Below, piece after piece: positions 26,165 through 34,488 of a stretch of 35,575 nucleotides of DNA (the first letter of the stretch is position 1; every line of letters begins with the position of its first letter). The translations under genes and the position numbers were made by a program. Location of the stretch: contig JANWWU010000008.1 in the NCBI GenBank assembly GCA_025055595.1, positions 1 to 35,575 on the forward strand. Reading direction: 5' to 3'. The notes below the pieces were generated by a model. The model was given only the letters and a program-made list of their open reading frames with translations, ran no database searches and was not told where the DNA came from. This DNA comes from Planctomycetota bacterium. Its GTDB lineage: Bacteria > Planctomycetota > UBA11346.

Positions 26165-26996
26165 ACCGCCCCTGCTCTCGGTTCGCGGCCTGACCCGCAT
26201 CCACGGCCCCGGCTGCCCGCGCTGCTTGGACAGCACCGGCGACGCCGCCGGGCGCAACGACTGCCCGCACTGCCGCAGCGTCGTCGCGATCGCCGGTGTC
26301 GACTTCGACCTCTGGCCGGGCGAGATCCTCGGCATCATCGGCGAGAGCGGCAGCGGCAAGAGCACGGTGGTGCGACTGCTGCACCTCGACGACCGCCCGA
26401 CGCAGGGCAGCATCCGGCTGCGCGGCGGGGACGGCGGCTGCCTTGAGCTGACCGAGCTCGACGGCGCAGCGCGCCGCCGCCTGCGCGATACCCGCCTCGG
26501 CATCGTCTACCAGAGCCCCCACCTCGGCCTGAACTTCGCGATCAGCGCCGGCGGCAACATCGCCGAACGCCTGCTGACCGCCGGCGAACGGCGCTTCGCG
26601 GCGATGCGCGAGCGCGCCCTCGCCCTGCTCGCGCGCACCGAGATCCCCCGCTCGCGCCTCGATCATCGCCCGGCGCAGTTCAGCGGCGGCATGCAGCAGC
26701 GCCTGCAGATCGCGCGCGCGCTGGCCCCGGGACCCGAGCTGCTGCTGCTTGACGAAGTGACGACCGGCCTCGATGTCTCGGTGCAGGCGCGCATCCTCGA
26801 CCTGATCATGGAGCTGCAGCACGAGCTCGGCGTCGCGATGGTCGCGGTGACCCACGACCTCGGCGTCGCCCGCCTGCTCGCGCAGCGCACCATCGTCATG
26901 CGCTGCGGGCGGATCGTCGAGCACGGCCTGACCGATCAGATCCTCGAGGACCCACAGCATCCCTACACCCAGCAGCTGGTGATGAGCGCCCTATGA
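26154..26996 (+). CDS. phnK: PhnK, C-P lyase ATPase-like subunit
   Basis: A 280-aa ABC-type ATPase that binds the C-P lyase core rather than a transporter. Walker A is GESGSGKST, the signature is FSGGMQQRLQIARAL, and the D-loop is DEVTTGLDVSVQ (Val in place of the usual Pro). The family ending HPYTQQLVMSAL is present. Between the first strand and the usual GVDFDLWPGE there is a ~20-residue insert with CPRC and CPHC, which resembles a small zinc-binding loop; E. coli PhnK lacks it. The ATG overlaps phnJ by 11 nt and the stop overlaps phnL by 4 nt. Confidence 0.94.
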   Translation: MLAEPPLLSVRGLTRIHGPGCPRCLDSTGDAAGRNDCPHCRSVVAIAGVDFDLWPGEILGIIGESGSGKSTVVRLLHLDDRPTQGSIRLRGGDGGCLELTELDGAARRRLRDTRLGIVYQSPHLGLNFAISAGGNIAERLLTAGERRFAAMRERALALLARTEIPRSRLDHRPAQFSGGMQQRLQIARALAPGPELLLLDEVTTGLDVSVQARILDLIMELQHELGVAMVAVTHDLGVARLLAQRTIVMRCGRIVEHGLTDQILEDPQHPYTQQLVMSAL

Positions 26997-27700
26997 CCAC
27001 GGCGGACCCCCTCCTGGCGGTGAGCGGCCTGAGCAAGTCGTTCGTGCTTCACCACCAGGCGAAGCGCATCGCCGGCGTCCACGGCCTCTCGTTCAGCGTT
27101 GCGCGCGGGCAGCTGTGCGCGCTGGTCGGCGCCAGCGGCAGCGGCAAGAGCACGGTGCTCAAGTGCATCTACCGCACCTATCGCCCGGCGGCCGGCCGCA
27201 TCCTGCTCGCCGGCGAGCCGCCGATCGACCTCGCCAGCTGTGACGAGCACGCGGTGCTCGCGGTGCGCCGCCACCGCCTGTCGTTCATCACCCAGTTCTT
27301 GCACTGCGTGCCGCGGCAGAGCGCGCTCGAGGTCGTCGCCGCTCCCCTGCTCGCCCGCGGCGTCGCGCGCGAGGAGGCGCGCGCCCGCGCCCGTCGGCAG
27401 CTCGCCGAGCTCGGGATCCCCGAGCGGCTCTGGGATGTGCCGCCGGCGACCTTCAGCGGCGGGGAACGGCAGCGCGTCAACATCGCGCGCGCCCTGGTCG
27501 CCGAGCCCGAGCTGTTGCTCGCCGACGAGCCGACGGCGAGCCTCGACGCCGACGCCGCCGCGCTGGTCGAGCGCGCTCTGCGCGCCCGCCGCGCTGCGGG
27601 CGGCGCGATCATCGCCGTCTTCCACGACCCGGCCCTGGTCGCCCGCCTGGCCGACGCCGTCGTCCACCTCCCAGCCCCTGGAGTGCCATGCGCCGCCTGA
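26993..27700 (+). CDS. phnL: PhnL, C-P lyase ATPase-like subunit
   Basis: A 235-aa ABC-type ATPase of the PhnL kind. Walker A is GASGSGKSTV, the signature is FSGGERQRVNIARAL, and Walker B is LLLADEPTASLD. The blocks KCIYRTYRP and FITQFLHCVPR (the latter in the Q-loop position) are characteristic of PhnL. It works with PhnG, H and I to make the ribose-linked phosphonate. It overlaps phnK by 4 nt and phnM by 13 nt. Confidence 0.94.
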   Translation: MTTADPLLAVSGLSKSFVLHHQAKRIAGVHGLSFSVARGQLCALVGASGSGKSTVLKCIYRTYRPAAGRILLAGEPPIDLASCDEHAVLAVRRHRLSFITQFLHCVPRQSALEVVAAPLLARGVAREEARARARRQLAELGIPERLWDVPPATFSGGERQRVNIARALVAEPELLLADEPTASLDADAAALVERALRARRAAGGAIIAVFHDPALVARLADAVVHLPAPGVPCAA

Positions 27701-28827
27701 TCACCCGCATCGACATCGTGCTTCCGGATCGCCTCGAGCATGACGCGTCGCTGCTCATCGAGGACGAGCGCATCCTCGCCATCTGCCCCTCGGCGCCGCG
27801 CTACGACCGCGAGCTCGATGGCGAGGGCGCGCTTTGCCTGCCGGGACTGATCGATCTGCACTGCGACGCGATCGAGAAGGAGATCGAGCCGCGCCCGCGC
27901 GTCGCCTTCGACCATCGCTTCGCGCTCGAAAACAGCGATCGGCGCAACCTGGCGGCCGGCATCACCACCGTCTACCACGCGGTCAGCTTCGCCACCGGCG
28001 AATGGGGCGTGCGCGACCCCGAAATCGCGGCGGCGCTCGTGCGCCAGATCCGCGCCTTCTCCGGCTGCGTCGAGCACCGCGTGCATGTGCGCTGCGAAGT
28101 GACCGACGCCGTCGGCGAAGGCACGGTACGGCGCGTCCTTGAGGACGGGCTGTGCGATCTGCTGTCGTTCATGGACCACTCGCCGGGCCAGGGTCAGTTC
28201 CGCGATCTCGCCGCCTATGTCGCCTACATGACGCGCACCTACCATGTCAGCGAGGCCGAGGCGCGGCGCGCCGCCGATCTCAAGGTCGCGGCGCAGCCGG
28301 AGGTGCCAGCGCGCGAGGCCCGCCTGGCGGCGCTCGCCCGGCAGCGCGGCATCGCGATGGCGAGCCACGACGACGACAGCGCCGAGCGCGTCGCGCGGAT
28401 GGCCAGCCTCGGGGTGACGATCAGCGAGTTCCCGATCAACCTGACGGCGGCGCGCGCCGCCTGCCAGGCGGGGATGGTGACGCTGTTCGGCGCGCCCAAC
28501 ATCCTGCGCGGGGCGAGCTCGAGCGGCAACATCCGCGCCCTCGATGCCGTGCACGCCGGCGTCTGCCGCGGGCTGTGCGCCGACTATCATCCTCCCTCGC
28601 TGCTGGCGGCCGCCTTGCGCCTGCCCGCCATCGCCCCGCTGACGCTGCCCGAAGCCGTGCAGCTGGTCACCTGGCAGCCGGCGCGCGCCGCCGGCCTGCA
28701 CGACCGCGGCGCGATCCAGCCGCAGCTGCGCGCCGACCTCGTCCTCGTGCGCGGACAGCGCGTGGAGGCCGTGCTCGTCGCCGGCCGCAAGGTCTTCGAC
28801 ACCGTCGATCGCCTGGCATGCGCCTGA
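27688..28827 (+). CDS. phnM: PhnM, triphosphoribosyl phosphonate diphosphohydrolase
   Basis: A 379-aa amidohydrolase-fold enzyme that removes pyrophosphate from ribose-triphosphate phosphonate. Visible metal-site blocks are LPGLIDLHCDAIEKEIEPRP (H-x-D), MASHDDDSAE and ADYHPPSLLAAAL. Also typical is YHAVSFATGEWGVRDP near residue 91. One change from the E. coli family is HCDAIEKEI in place of the usual HTDNLEKH; the metal-binding residues remain. It overlaps phnL by 13 nt and phnP by 10 nt. Confidence 0.95.
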   Translation: MRRLITRIDIVLPDRLEHDASLLIEDERILAICPSAPRYDRELDGEGALCLPGLIDLHCDAIEKEIEPRPRVAFDHRFALENSDRRNLAAGITTVYHAVSFATGEWGVRDPEIAAALVRQIRAFSGCVEHRVHVRCEVTDAVGEGTVRRVLEDGLCDLLSFMDHSPGQGQFRDLAAYVAYMTRTYHVSEAEARRAADLKVAAQPEVPAREARLAALARQRGIAMASHDDDSAERVARMASLGVTISEFPINLTAARAACQAGMVTLFGAPNILRGASSSGNIRALDAVHAGVCRGLCADYHPPSLLAAALRLPAIAPLTLPEAVQLVTWQPARAAGLHDRGAIQPQLRADLVLVRGQRVEAVLVAGRKVFDTVDRLACA

Positions 28828-29543
28828 TCGTCTGCGGCTCGGGCGACGCCCACGGCATCCCGCGCCCCGATTGCGCCGATCCCGACTGCGCGTGCGCGCG
28901 CGCCCGCCGCGGGGCGGGCACGGTCCGCCGTCAGAGCTGTGCCGTCGTCGAGGCCGCGGACACGCGGATCGCGATCGATACCGGCAGCGGCTTTCAGCCC
29001 TGCGCCGCCTTGCTGCTGACCCACTATCACCCTGACCACGCCGGCCGCCGCGAGGCCTTCGCCGGCGTGCCCGCCTGGGGTCCGGATCCCGGCTGCGAAG
29101 TCGCCGGACTCGAGCGTTTCCCGGCTCCGGACGCCGTGCAGTTCGTCGCGCCTTTCGCGACGCTGCGCATCGGCGCCCTGCAGTGCACGGCGCTGCCGCT
29201 CAATCATCCGATCCCCGCCATGGGCTGGGCGATCAGCGACGGCCGTCAGCGCCTCGCCTGGCTGACCGACAGCTACGGCATCCCCGCGCCGACGATCGCC
29301 TGGCTGCGCGCCCACCCTTGCTCGCTGATCGCGCTCGACACGACCTTCCCGCCTGGCGAGCCGAGCGCCCCGCGCAAGGGGCATGGCACCCTCGATGTCA
29401 GCCTCGCCGCCCTGGCGGCTGTCGGGGCGCGCCGCGCCTTGCTGATCCACATCGGCCACCGTCTCCAACGCTGGCTCGAGGCGGGCGGCGCGCTGCCCGA
29501 GGGCGTCGCCGTCGCGCGCGACGGGGAGAGCTACGATGCCTGA
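28818..29543 (+). CDS. phnP: PhnP-like cyclic phosphodiesterase (metallo-β-lactamase fold)
   Basis: A 241-aa metallo-β-lactamase-fold enzyme with the signature THYHPDHAG (HxHxDH), an N-terminal GSGDAHGIPRPDC with nearby Cys residues (DCADPDCACAR) that match the structural zinc site of PhnP, and later LPLNHP and HIGHRLQRW His residues. PhnP opens the cyclic 1,2-phosphate left by PhnJ. It overlaps phnM at the start and the next gene by 8 nt at the end. This ends the core C-P lyase pathway. phnN (ribose-bisphosphokinase) is not in the window. Confidence 0.88.
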   Translation: MRLIVCGSGDAHGIPRPDCADPDCACARARRGAGTVRRQSCAVVEAADTRIAIDTGSGFQPCAALLLTHYHPDHAGRREAFAGVPAWGPDPGCEVAGLERFPAPDAVQFVAPFATLRIGALQCTALPLNHPIPAMGWAISDGRQRLAWLTDSYGIPAPTIAWLRAHPCSLIALDTTFPPGEPSAPRKGHGTLDVSLAALAAVGARRALLIHIGHRLQRWLEAGGALPEGVAVARDGESYDA

Positions 29544-30210
29544 AGGGCACTACATCGCGCGCTTTCCGGAAGGACCGGGCACCTGGTGCAGCGACGAGCT
29601 CTCCGAGCTGCCCTGCATCCGCCCCGGCTGCCTGGTGCGCGACAGCTGGCTCGGCCCGTGGAGCGAACTCCAGCCCGGAACTCGGCTGACACAGAGCGAG
29701 CTTGGCGCCTACAGCTACATCGCCGGCGAGGCCGATGTCCACAACACGGAGATCGGACGCTTCGTCTCGATCGCTGCCGGCGTGCGCATCAATCCCGGCG
29801 AGCATCCGATGCAGCGGGTGACCCAGCACCATTGCACCTATCGCCGCGCCCAGTACGGCTTCGGCGCCGACGATACCGGCTTCTTCGCCTGGCGCGCCGC
29901 GCAGCGCGTGCGCATCGGCCACGATGCGTGGATCGGGCACGGCGCGATCGTGCTGGCCGGCGTGCGCATCGGCATCGGCGCCGTCGTCGGCGCCGGTGCC
30001 GTGGTCACCCGCGATGTGCCGGACTTCACGATCGTCGTCGGCTGTCCGGCGCGCCCGCTGCGGCGGCGCTTCGACGAGGCGACCTGCGCTGCCCTGCTCG
30101 CCAGCCGCTGGTGGGAGTGGGACCACGAGACGCTGCGCGCGCGTCTCGACGATCTGTGCGATGTCGCGCGCTTCGTGCAGCGCTACGCCGCTGCCGACGG
30201 TCCGCCCTGA
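29536..30210 (+). CDS. Hexapeptide-repeat transferase of phosphonate loci
   Basis: A 224-aa left-handed β-helix protein of the chloramphenicol/virginiamycin acetyltransferase-like type often found in phn clusters. Hexapeptide turns run through about residues 40-165 (ELGAYSYIAGEADVHNTEIG, then VRIGHDAWIGHGAIVLAGVRIGIGAVVGAGAVVTRDV). The insertion with HHCTYRRAQYGFG carries a His that could be catalytic. The C-terminal ~50 residues are helical (WWEWDHETLRARL). It overlaps phnP by 8 nt, so it is likely the last gene of the phn operon. The substrate is unknown; an acyl transfer on a phosphonate or its product is inferred from context. Confidence 0.85.
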   Translation: MPEGHYIARFPEGPGTWCSDELSELPCIRPGCLVRDSWLGPWSELQPGTRLTQSELGAYSYIAGEADVHNTEIGRFVSIAAGVRINPGEHPMQRVTQHHCTYRRAQYGFGADDTGFFAWRAAQRVRIGHDAWIGHGAIVLAGVRIGIGAVVGAGAVVTRDVPDFTIVVGCPARPLRRRFDEATCAALLASRWWEWDHETLRARLDDLCDVARFVQRYAAADGPP

Positions 30211-30248
30211 GCGCCTTGGCGGCGCGTGCCGCTGCGCAGGCTGCCGCA

Positions 30249-31109
30249 GTGTGGCGCGTGTGGATCGATGCAGCGCGGCCCAAGACGCTGCCGGCCGCCC
30301 TCGCCCCGGTGGCGGTGGGCAGCGCACTCGCTGCCGACGCGGGCTGCTGGCGTTGGGAGCTCGCGCTCGGCTGTCTTGCCGGCGCGCTCTGCCTGCAGAT
30401 CGCCTGCAACTACGCCAATGACGCGGGCGACGCCGAGCGCGGCGCCGACGGCCCCGATCGCGTGGGACCGGCGCGCGCGGTCGCCAGCGGGCTGGTCAGC
30501 GCGCGCGCGATGCTGAGCGCCAGCGTGGTGATGGCCGGGGCGGCGAGCCTCGTCGGCGGCTGGTTGGCGCTGGAGAGCGGCTGGCCGGTGCTGGCGATCG
30601 GCGGCGCAGCGCTGCTTGCCGCCTTCGCCTACACCCTCGGCCCCTGGCCGCTCGCCTACCGCGGCCTCGGCGACCCCTTCGTGCTGCTGTTCTTCGGCTT
30701 CGCGGCGGTGCTCGGCAGCGCCTGGGTGCAGGTCCAGCAGTGGCCGCTGCCGCTGAGCTGGTGGTGGGCGGCCGCCGCCGTCGGCCTGCAGGCGACAGCG
30801 CTGATCGCGATCAACAACATCCGCGATCTCGCCAGCGATGCGCGAGTCGGCAAACGCACCCTGGCCGTGCGCCTCGGCGCGCAAGGCAGCCGCCTCTACC
30901 ACACCGCCCTGCATCTGGCGGCCGCGGGCAGCTGGTCGCTTGCCGAACTGTGGCTGCCGGCGCTCATTACTGCCGTCCTCGGTGGCCTCCTTTCGGGAGC
31001 GGTGTGGCGGACCGAGGGCCGGGCGCTCAATCGCTGTCTCGCGTTCGCGGCGGCGCTGCTGCTGCTCGCCGCGCTCGCCGCCATCGCGCAGCTGCTCCTC
31101 GCGCCATGA
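30249..31109 (+). CDS. menA: MenA, 1,4-dihydroxy-2-naphthoate prenyltransferase
   Basis: A 286-aa membrane prenyltransferase of the UbiA family with about eight or nine helices. The first Asp-rich motif is NYANDAGDAERGAD and the second is NNIRDLASDARVGKRTLAVR; both bind Mg-prenyl diphosphate. It starts with WIDAARPKTLPAALAPV, the usual MenA opening. The start is uncertain: GTG at 30249 fits the family, and TTG at 30216 in the same frame is possible; no ATG is available and no clear ribosome site is seen. It follows the phn hexapeptide gene by 5-38 bp on the same strand and overlaps menC by 4 nt. Confidence 0.92.
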   Translation: MWRVWIDAARPKTLPAALAPVAVGSALAADAGCWRWELALGCLAGALCLQIACNYANDAGDAERGADGPDRVGPARAVASGLVSARAMLSASVVMAGAASLVGGWLALESGWPVLAIGGAALLAAFAYTLGPWPLAYRGLGDPFVLLFFGFAAVLGSAWVQVQQWPLPLSWWWAAAAVGLQATALIAINNIRDLASDARVGKRTLAVRLGAQGSRLYHTALHLAAAGSWSLAELWLPALITAVLGGLLSGAVWRTEGRALNRCLAFAAALLLLAALAAIAQLLLAP

Positions 31110-32035
31110 GCATCGAACGCCTCATCCATCGCCGGATCCGCTTGCGCCGACCCCTGCTGACCGCGCGCGGCGCGATCGCCGAGCGCAGCGTGTGGCTGGT
31201 GCAGATCGGACGCGGCTGGGGCGAGGCAGCGCCGCTGCCCGGCTTCGGCGGCGAGCCGCCCGAGCGCTGCGCCTGGGCTCTGGAGCGCCTGCAGCGGCTG
31301 GGCATCGAGCCCGATGCCGAAACTCCCTGCGCGCGCGCCGCGGTCGATGGCGCGCGCCGCGCCGAAGCCGCAGCGCGCAGCGGGCGTCCGCTGGCTGGGC
31401 GCAGCGGGACAGTGGCGCTGTGCCGTCTGCTCGACGACGACGGCGAGGCGCCGCCAACAGCGCCCTGCGTCAAGCTGAAGAGCTGCGGCGATGTGCGGCG
31501 CGACGCCGAGCGCGTGCGGCGCCTCCTCGCGCGCGCTCCACAGCTGCGCGTGCGGCTCGACGCCAATGGCGCCTGGAGCGTCGCTGACGCCCATCTTTTT
31601 ACCAAGCTCGCGGCCTCGGCCGTCGAGTTCGTCGAGCAGCCGCTGCCAGACCAGGCGCTGGAGGCCTGCGCCGCTCTGCGCCGCGCCGGCTTGCGCATCG
31701 CGCTCGACGAGAGCGTGCGCAGCGCCGCGGACCTCGCGCGCGCGATCGCCCTGCGAGCCGCGGATGCCGTGGTCCTCAAGCCGAACTGGCTCGGCGGCTG
31801 GGAGCCGACGGAGCGACTGGTCGCGATGGCGCAGCTTTCCGGCCTCGCCGTCATCCTCTCCAGCGCCCTCGGCACCGTCATCGAACGCCTACATGCTGCG
31901 CATATGGCCCTCGCTTGGAACTTGCCTGGCCCGCATGGGCTCGCTACCGGCGAGTGGCTGGTCGAGGATGTCGGCAGCTGGAATGAGGGCGTGATCCCCG
32001 ACGCTCCAGGCCTCGGCGTGGAGGTCCAGCCATGA
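31106..32035 (+). CDS. menC: MenC, o-succinylbenzoate synthase
   Basis: A 309-aa enolase-superfamily protein that dehydrates SHCHC to o-succinylbenzoate in menaquinone synthesis. The catalytic pattern is visible: the Lys pair in VKLKSCGD, the metal ligands Asp in VRLDANGAW, Glu in VEFVEQP and Asp in ALDES, and the acid/base Lys in VVLKPNWLGG. An N-terminal capping domain occupies about 1-100. It overlaps menA by 4 nt and menE by 4 nt. Confidence 0.93.
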   Translation: MSIERLIHRRIRLRRPLLTARGAIAERSVWLVQIGRGWGEAAPLPGFGGEPPERCAWALERLQRLGIEPDAETPCARAAVDGARRAEAAARSGRPLAGRSGTVALCRLLDDDGEAPPTAPCVKLKSCGDVRRDAERVRRLLARAPQLRVRLDANGAWSVADAHLFTKLAASAVEFVEQPLPDQALEACAALRRAGLRIALDESVRSAADLARAIALRAADAVVLKPNWLGGWEPTERLVAMAQLSGLAVILSSALGTVIERLHAAHMALAWNLPGPHGLATGEWLVEDVGSWNEGVIPDAPGLGVEVQP

Positions 32036-33351
32036 CGCCGCTGCGCCTTTCTGGGCACTGGCAGTGGGACGGTGAATACGCCGCCCTCAGCTGGCTGCGC
32101 GAGCAGGGCGCGGACCACGGTCGACGCCTGCTGCTCGGCGTCGACCACACGCCAGCGTCTGCCGTCCTAGTCAGTGCTGCCCTGCGTCTCGGCCTGGTCG
32201 TCATCGTCGCGCCCCGCCGTGCGACGCGTGACGAACTGCAGCGCACGATCGCTGCGCTGCGGCCGGCGCTGCTCGTCTCCGCCTCGGCTCACCCGCTGGC
32301 GCAGTGCGCCGAGATGCAGCTCGCGCCAGCGCACTGGCCGGGATCGAGCGCTGCCGTCGGCGAAGCCTGGCAGGGATCGCTGCTCGTCTGCACTTCCGGT
32401 ACCACGGGCGCGCCGCGCTGGGTGCGCCTCGATGCGCCGCAGATCCGCGCCGCGCTCGCCGCCCAGTGCGCGGCATTGCAGCTGAGTTCCGACGACTGCT
32501 GGTCCTGTCCCTTGCCGCTCGACCACATTGCTGGTCTCATGACCGCGCTGCGCGGACTGGTCAGCGGCTGCCGAGTGGAACTCGAGCCAACGCCGAGCGC
32601 TGAAGCCACCGGCTGGAGCGCGGTACCGACCCAGCTCTATCGAGTCTTGGAGAACGGCCTGCGTCCCCCTCCCCACCTGCGCCTGGCCTTGATCGGCGGG
32701 GGCCCCCTCGATCCCTCCCTGGCGGCGCGCGCCCGCGCCGCCGGCTGGCCGATCGCCGAAAGCTACGGAATGAGCGAGATGGGCGGCACGGTGGCCATCG
32801 ACGGCCGTCCCCTGCCGGGCATCGAGGTGCGCATCGCCGACGATGGCCGCATCGCTCTGCGCGGTCCGATGTGCTTTGCTGGCTACGAAGACCCCGAGGG
32901 CTTCCGTCTTCGTGACGGATGGCATGTCACGGACGATCTCGGCAGCTGGAACGCCGGGCGCCTACAGATTCTTGGGCGGGTCAGCGAGCGGATCATCACC
33001 GGCGGCGAGAAGGTCGATCCCGGTGAAGTCGAAGCCGTGCTGCGCGCACACCCCGCGGTCGCTGAAGTCTGCGTCGTCGGCGTTCCCGACCCCGCTTGGG
33101 GCGAAACCGTGGCCGCCGCACTTGTTGTGCGCCGTGGCGCAGCGCTCGCCGACATCGAAGCCTACGCGCGCCTGCACCTCGCCGGCCACAAGCGGCCGCG
33201 GCGCTGGCGTCTCGTCGCTGAACTCCCGCGCAACGCGCTCGGCAAAGTCCTGCGCCAGCGCGTACGTGCGTGGCTGAGCGACGACTCTGCCGCAGGAGAC
33301 GGCGCTTCGTCCGACGGTCACGAGCGTTCTTCGACGCCGGCTGACCCCTGA
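32032..33351 (+). CDS. menE: MenE, o-succinylbenzoate-CoA ligase
   Basis: A 439-aa acyl-adenylating enzyme. The phosphate-binding loop is CTSGTTGAPRW, the adenine-binding block is ESYGMSEMGG, the hinge region is GWHVTDDLGSW and RVSERIITGGEKVDPGEVE, and the C-terminal catalytic Lys is in NALGKVLR. In the menaquinone pathway it makes o-succinylbenzoyl-CoA from the MenC product. It is shorter than most MenE proteins at the N-terminus, which lacks the first ~40 residues of a typical ANL enzyme. The last ~25 residues are a low-complexity tail. MenF, D, H and B are not in the window. Confidence 0.9.
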   Translation: MTPLRLSGHWQWDGEYAALSWLREQGADHGRRLLLGVDHTPASAVLVSAALRLGLVVIVAPRRATRDELQRTIAALRPALLVSASAHPLAQCAEMQLAPAHWPGSSAAVGEAWQGSLLVCTSGTTGAPRWVRLDAPQIRAALAAQCAALQLSSDDCWSCPLPLDHIAGLMTALRGLVSGCRVELEPTPSAEATGWSAVPTQLYRVLENGLRPPPHLRLALIGGGPLDPSLAARARAAGWPIAESYGMSEMGGTVAIDGRPLPGIEVRIADDGRIALRGPMCFAGYEDPEGFRLRDGWHVTDDLGSWNAGRLQILGRVSERIITGGEKVDPGEVEAVLRAHPAVAEVCVVGVPDPAWGETVAAALVVRRGAALADIEAYARLHLAGHKRPRRWRLVAELPRNALGKVLRQRVRAWLSDDSAAGDGASSDGHERSSTPADP

Positions 33352-33356
33352 GAGCA

Positions 33357-33374
33357 GCGAGCTTCTAAGCTCGC
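33357..33374 (+). terminator. Hairpin after menE (possible terminator)
   Basis: GCGAGCTT and AAGCTCGC form a perfect 8-bp inverted repeat with a 2-nt centre. A second small hairpin follows (CACGC 33381-33385 with GCGTG 33388-33392). There is no T-tract. The position, 6 bp after the stop of the last men gene, suggests termination or 3' end protection of the phn-men transcript. Confidence 0.4.
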
Positions 33375-33494
33375 GCGTCGCACGCCTGCGTGTGCAAACG
33401 CTCCTAGTACCAGCGGTCCGCACCCTGCCCGCGCCTTATTTCAGCCAAGAGTGTCGACGCAAACAAAGCGTGTTCAGGAACGCCTTGCCTTTTG

Positions 33495-33510
33495 TGATAG
33501 TCAACTATCA
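33495..33510. promoter_or_regulatory. Perfect palindrome TGATAGT-CA-ACTATCA, candidate Fur/Zur/Mur-type operator
   Basis: A 7-2-7 perfect inverted repeat lies 8 bp before the ATG of the metal-binding protein gene, within a locally A/T-rich stretch. TGATA...TATCA arms are typical of Fur-family boxes. A possible -10 (TATCAT, 33506-33511) lies within it, so binding would block transcription. The metal and regulator are inferred. Confidence 0.72.
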
Positions 33511-33518
33511 TTTTCATC

Positions 33519-34454
33519 ATGCTGCTTGCGAAGCTGCGCGCCCTGATCCTCGGCCTCTTGCTCACGGTCAGTCAGGCCGGTGAAGTCCTGCGCATCGTCG
33601 CCGGACACTCGGTGATTGCTGATCTGGCCCAACGCATGGTCGATGAGCGTTTTCAGGTCGATGTTCTTGTTCCGCCTGGGCAATGTCCCCACACTTATCG
33701 TCCCACACCGGAAGATGTGCGGCGCCTCGCCCAAGCCGATCTGATCCTGCTCAACGGTCTCGGCTTCGAAGGCTGGTTCGAACCGCTGACCAAAGAGGCC
33801 AGACTGCGCGCGCGCGTCTTGGCCGTCTCGCAGGGCATCGCACCGCTCACCACAGCCGACACGGAGCAATGCCCCTGCGGCGATGAAGGCCATGCGCATG
33901 TCGACCACACCCTGAAACATGAAACTGTCATCGATCCGCATGCCTGGAACTCGCTGCGACAAGGCATCCGCTACGCTGAGAACATCCGTGATGCCCTGCT
34001 GGCGATCGCGCCGGCCGAAGCGGCGACGGAGCTGCGTGCGCGTGCCGACGCGTTGATCAGGGAACTGCGCCGCACGGACGCGTGGGCTATCGCCGAGCTG
34101 GCGCAGATACCGCGCGCCCGTCGCGTCATCGTCACCAATCACGCGGCGCTTGGTTACTTTGCCCGCGACTACGGGTTTCGCATCGTCGCGCCTCTCGGTC
34201 CAATGGCGGAGAGCCAACCGAGTGCACGCGAGATCTCGCGCATCGTCGCCGAAATCCGGACCCTCGGAGTTCCGGCGGTGTTCTTCGAGAGCGGCAAAAA
34301 TCCGAAGCTGATCGAACGCATCGCTGAAGAATCAGGAGTGAGAATCGCCGGCTCGCTGTATGTGGACGGCCTAGGACCGCCTGGATCCCCTGCCGAAAGT
34401 TACATCGCCGCCTTCCGGCACAATGTGCAGACGATCGTCGCGGCACTGAAGTGA
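33519..34454 (+). CDS. znuA: ZnuA/TroA-type metal ABC transporter substrate-binding protein
   Basis: A 311-aa periplasmic metal-binding protein (cluster A-1/TroA family). Residues 1-20 are a signal peptide with probable cleavage after SQA. The metal ligands fit the family: His in [12 protein letters not shown] (near 65), His in IDPHAWNS (near 145), His in [16 protein letters not shown] (near 208) and Asp in LYVDGLG (near 282). A short His/Asp/Cys-rich loop (near 120-138, [19 protein letters not shown]) resembles the loop of zinc-specific ZnuA. It is not a lipoprotein because no lipobox Cys is seen. Neither permease nor ATPase partner is next to it, so they must be elsewhere. The Fur-like palindrome 8 bp upstream indicates metal-controlled expression. 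Zinc or manganese is likely; the symbol is tentative. Confidence 0.85.
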   Translation: MLLAKLRALILGLLLTVSQAGEVLRIVAGHSVIADLAQRMVDERFQVDVLVPPGQCPHTYRPTPEDVRRLAQADLILLNGLGFEGWFEPLTKEARLRARVLAVSQGIAPLTTADTEQCPCGDEGHAHVDHTLKHETVIDPHAWNSLRQGIRYAENIRDALLAIAPAEAATELRARADALIRELRRTDAWAIAELAQIPRARRVIVTNHAALGYFARDYGFRIVAPLGPMAESQPSAREISRIVAEIRTLGVPAVFFESGKNPKLIERIAEESGVRIAGSLYVDGLGPPGSPAESYIAAFRHNVQTIVAALK

Positions 34455-34488
34455 TTGCGCAGCGCGGCGTGCCGACATCGTGCGCGCC

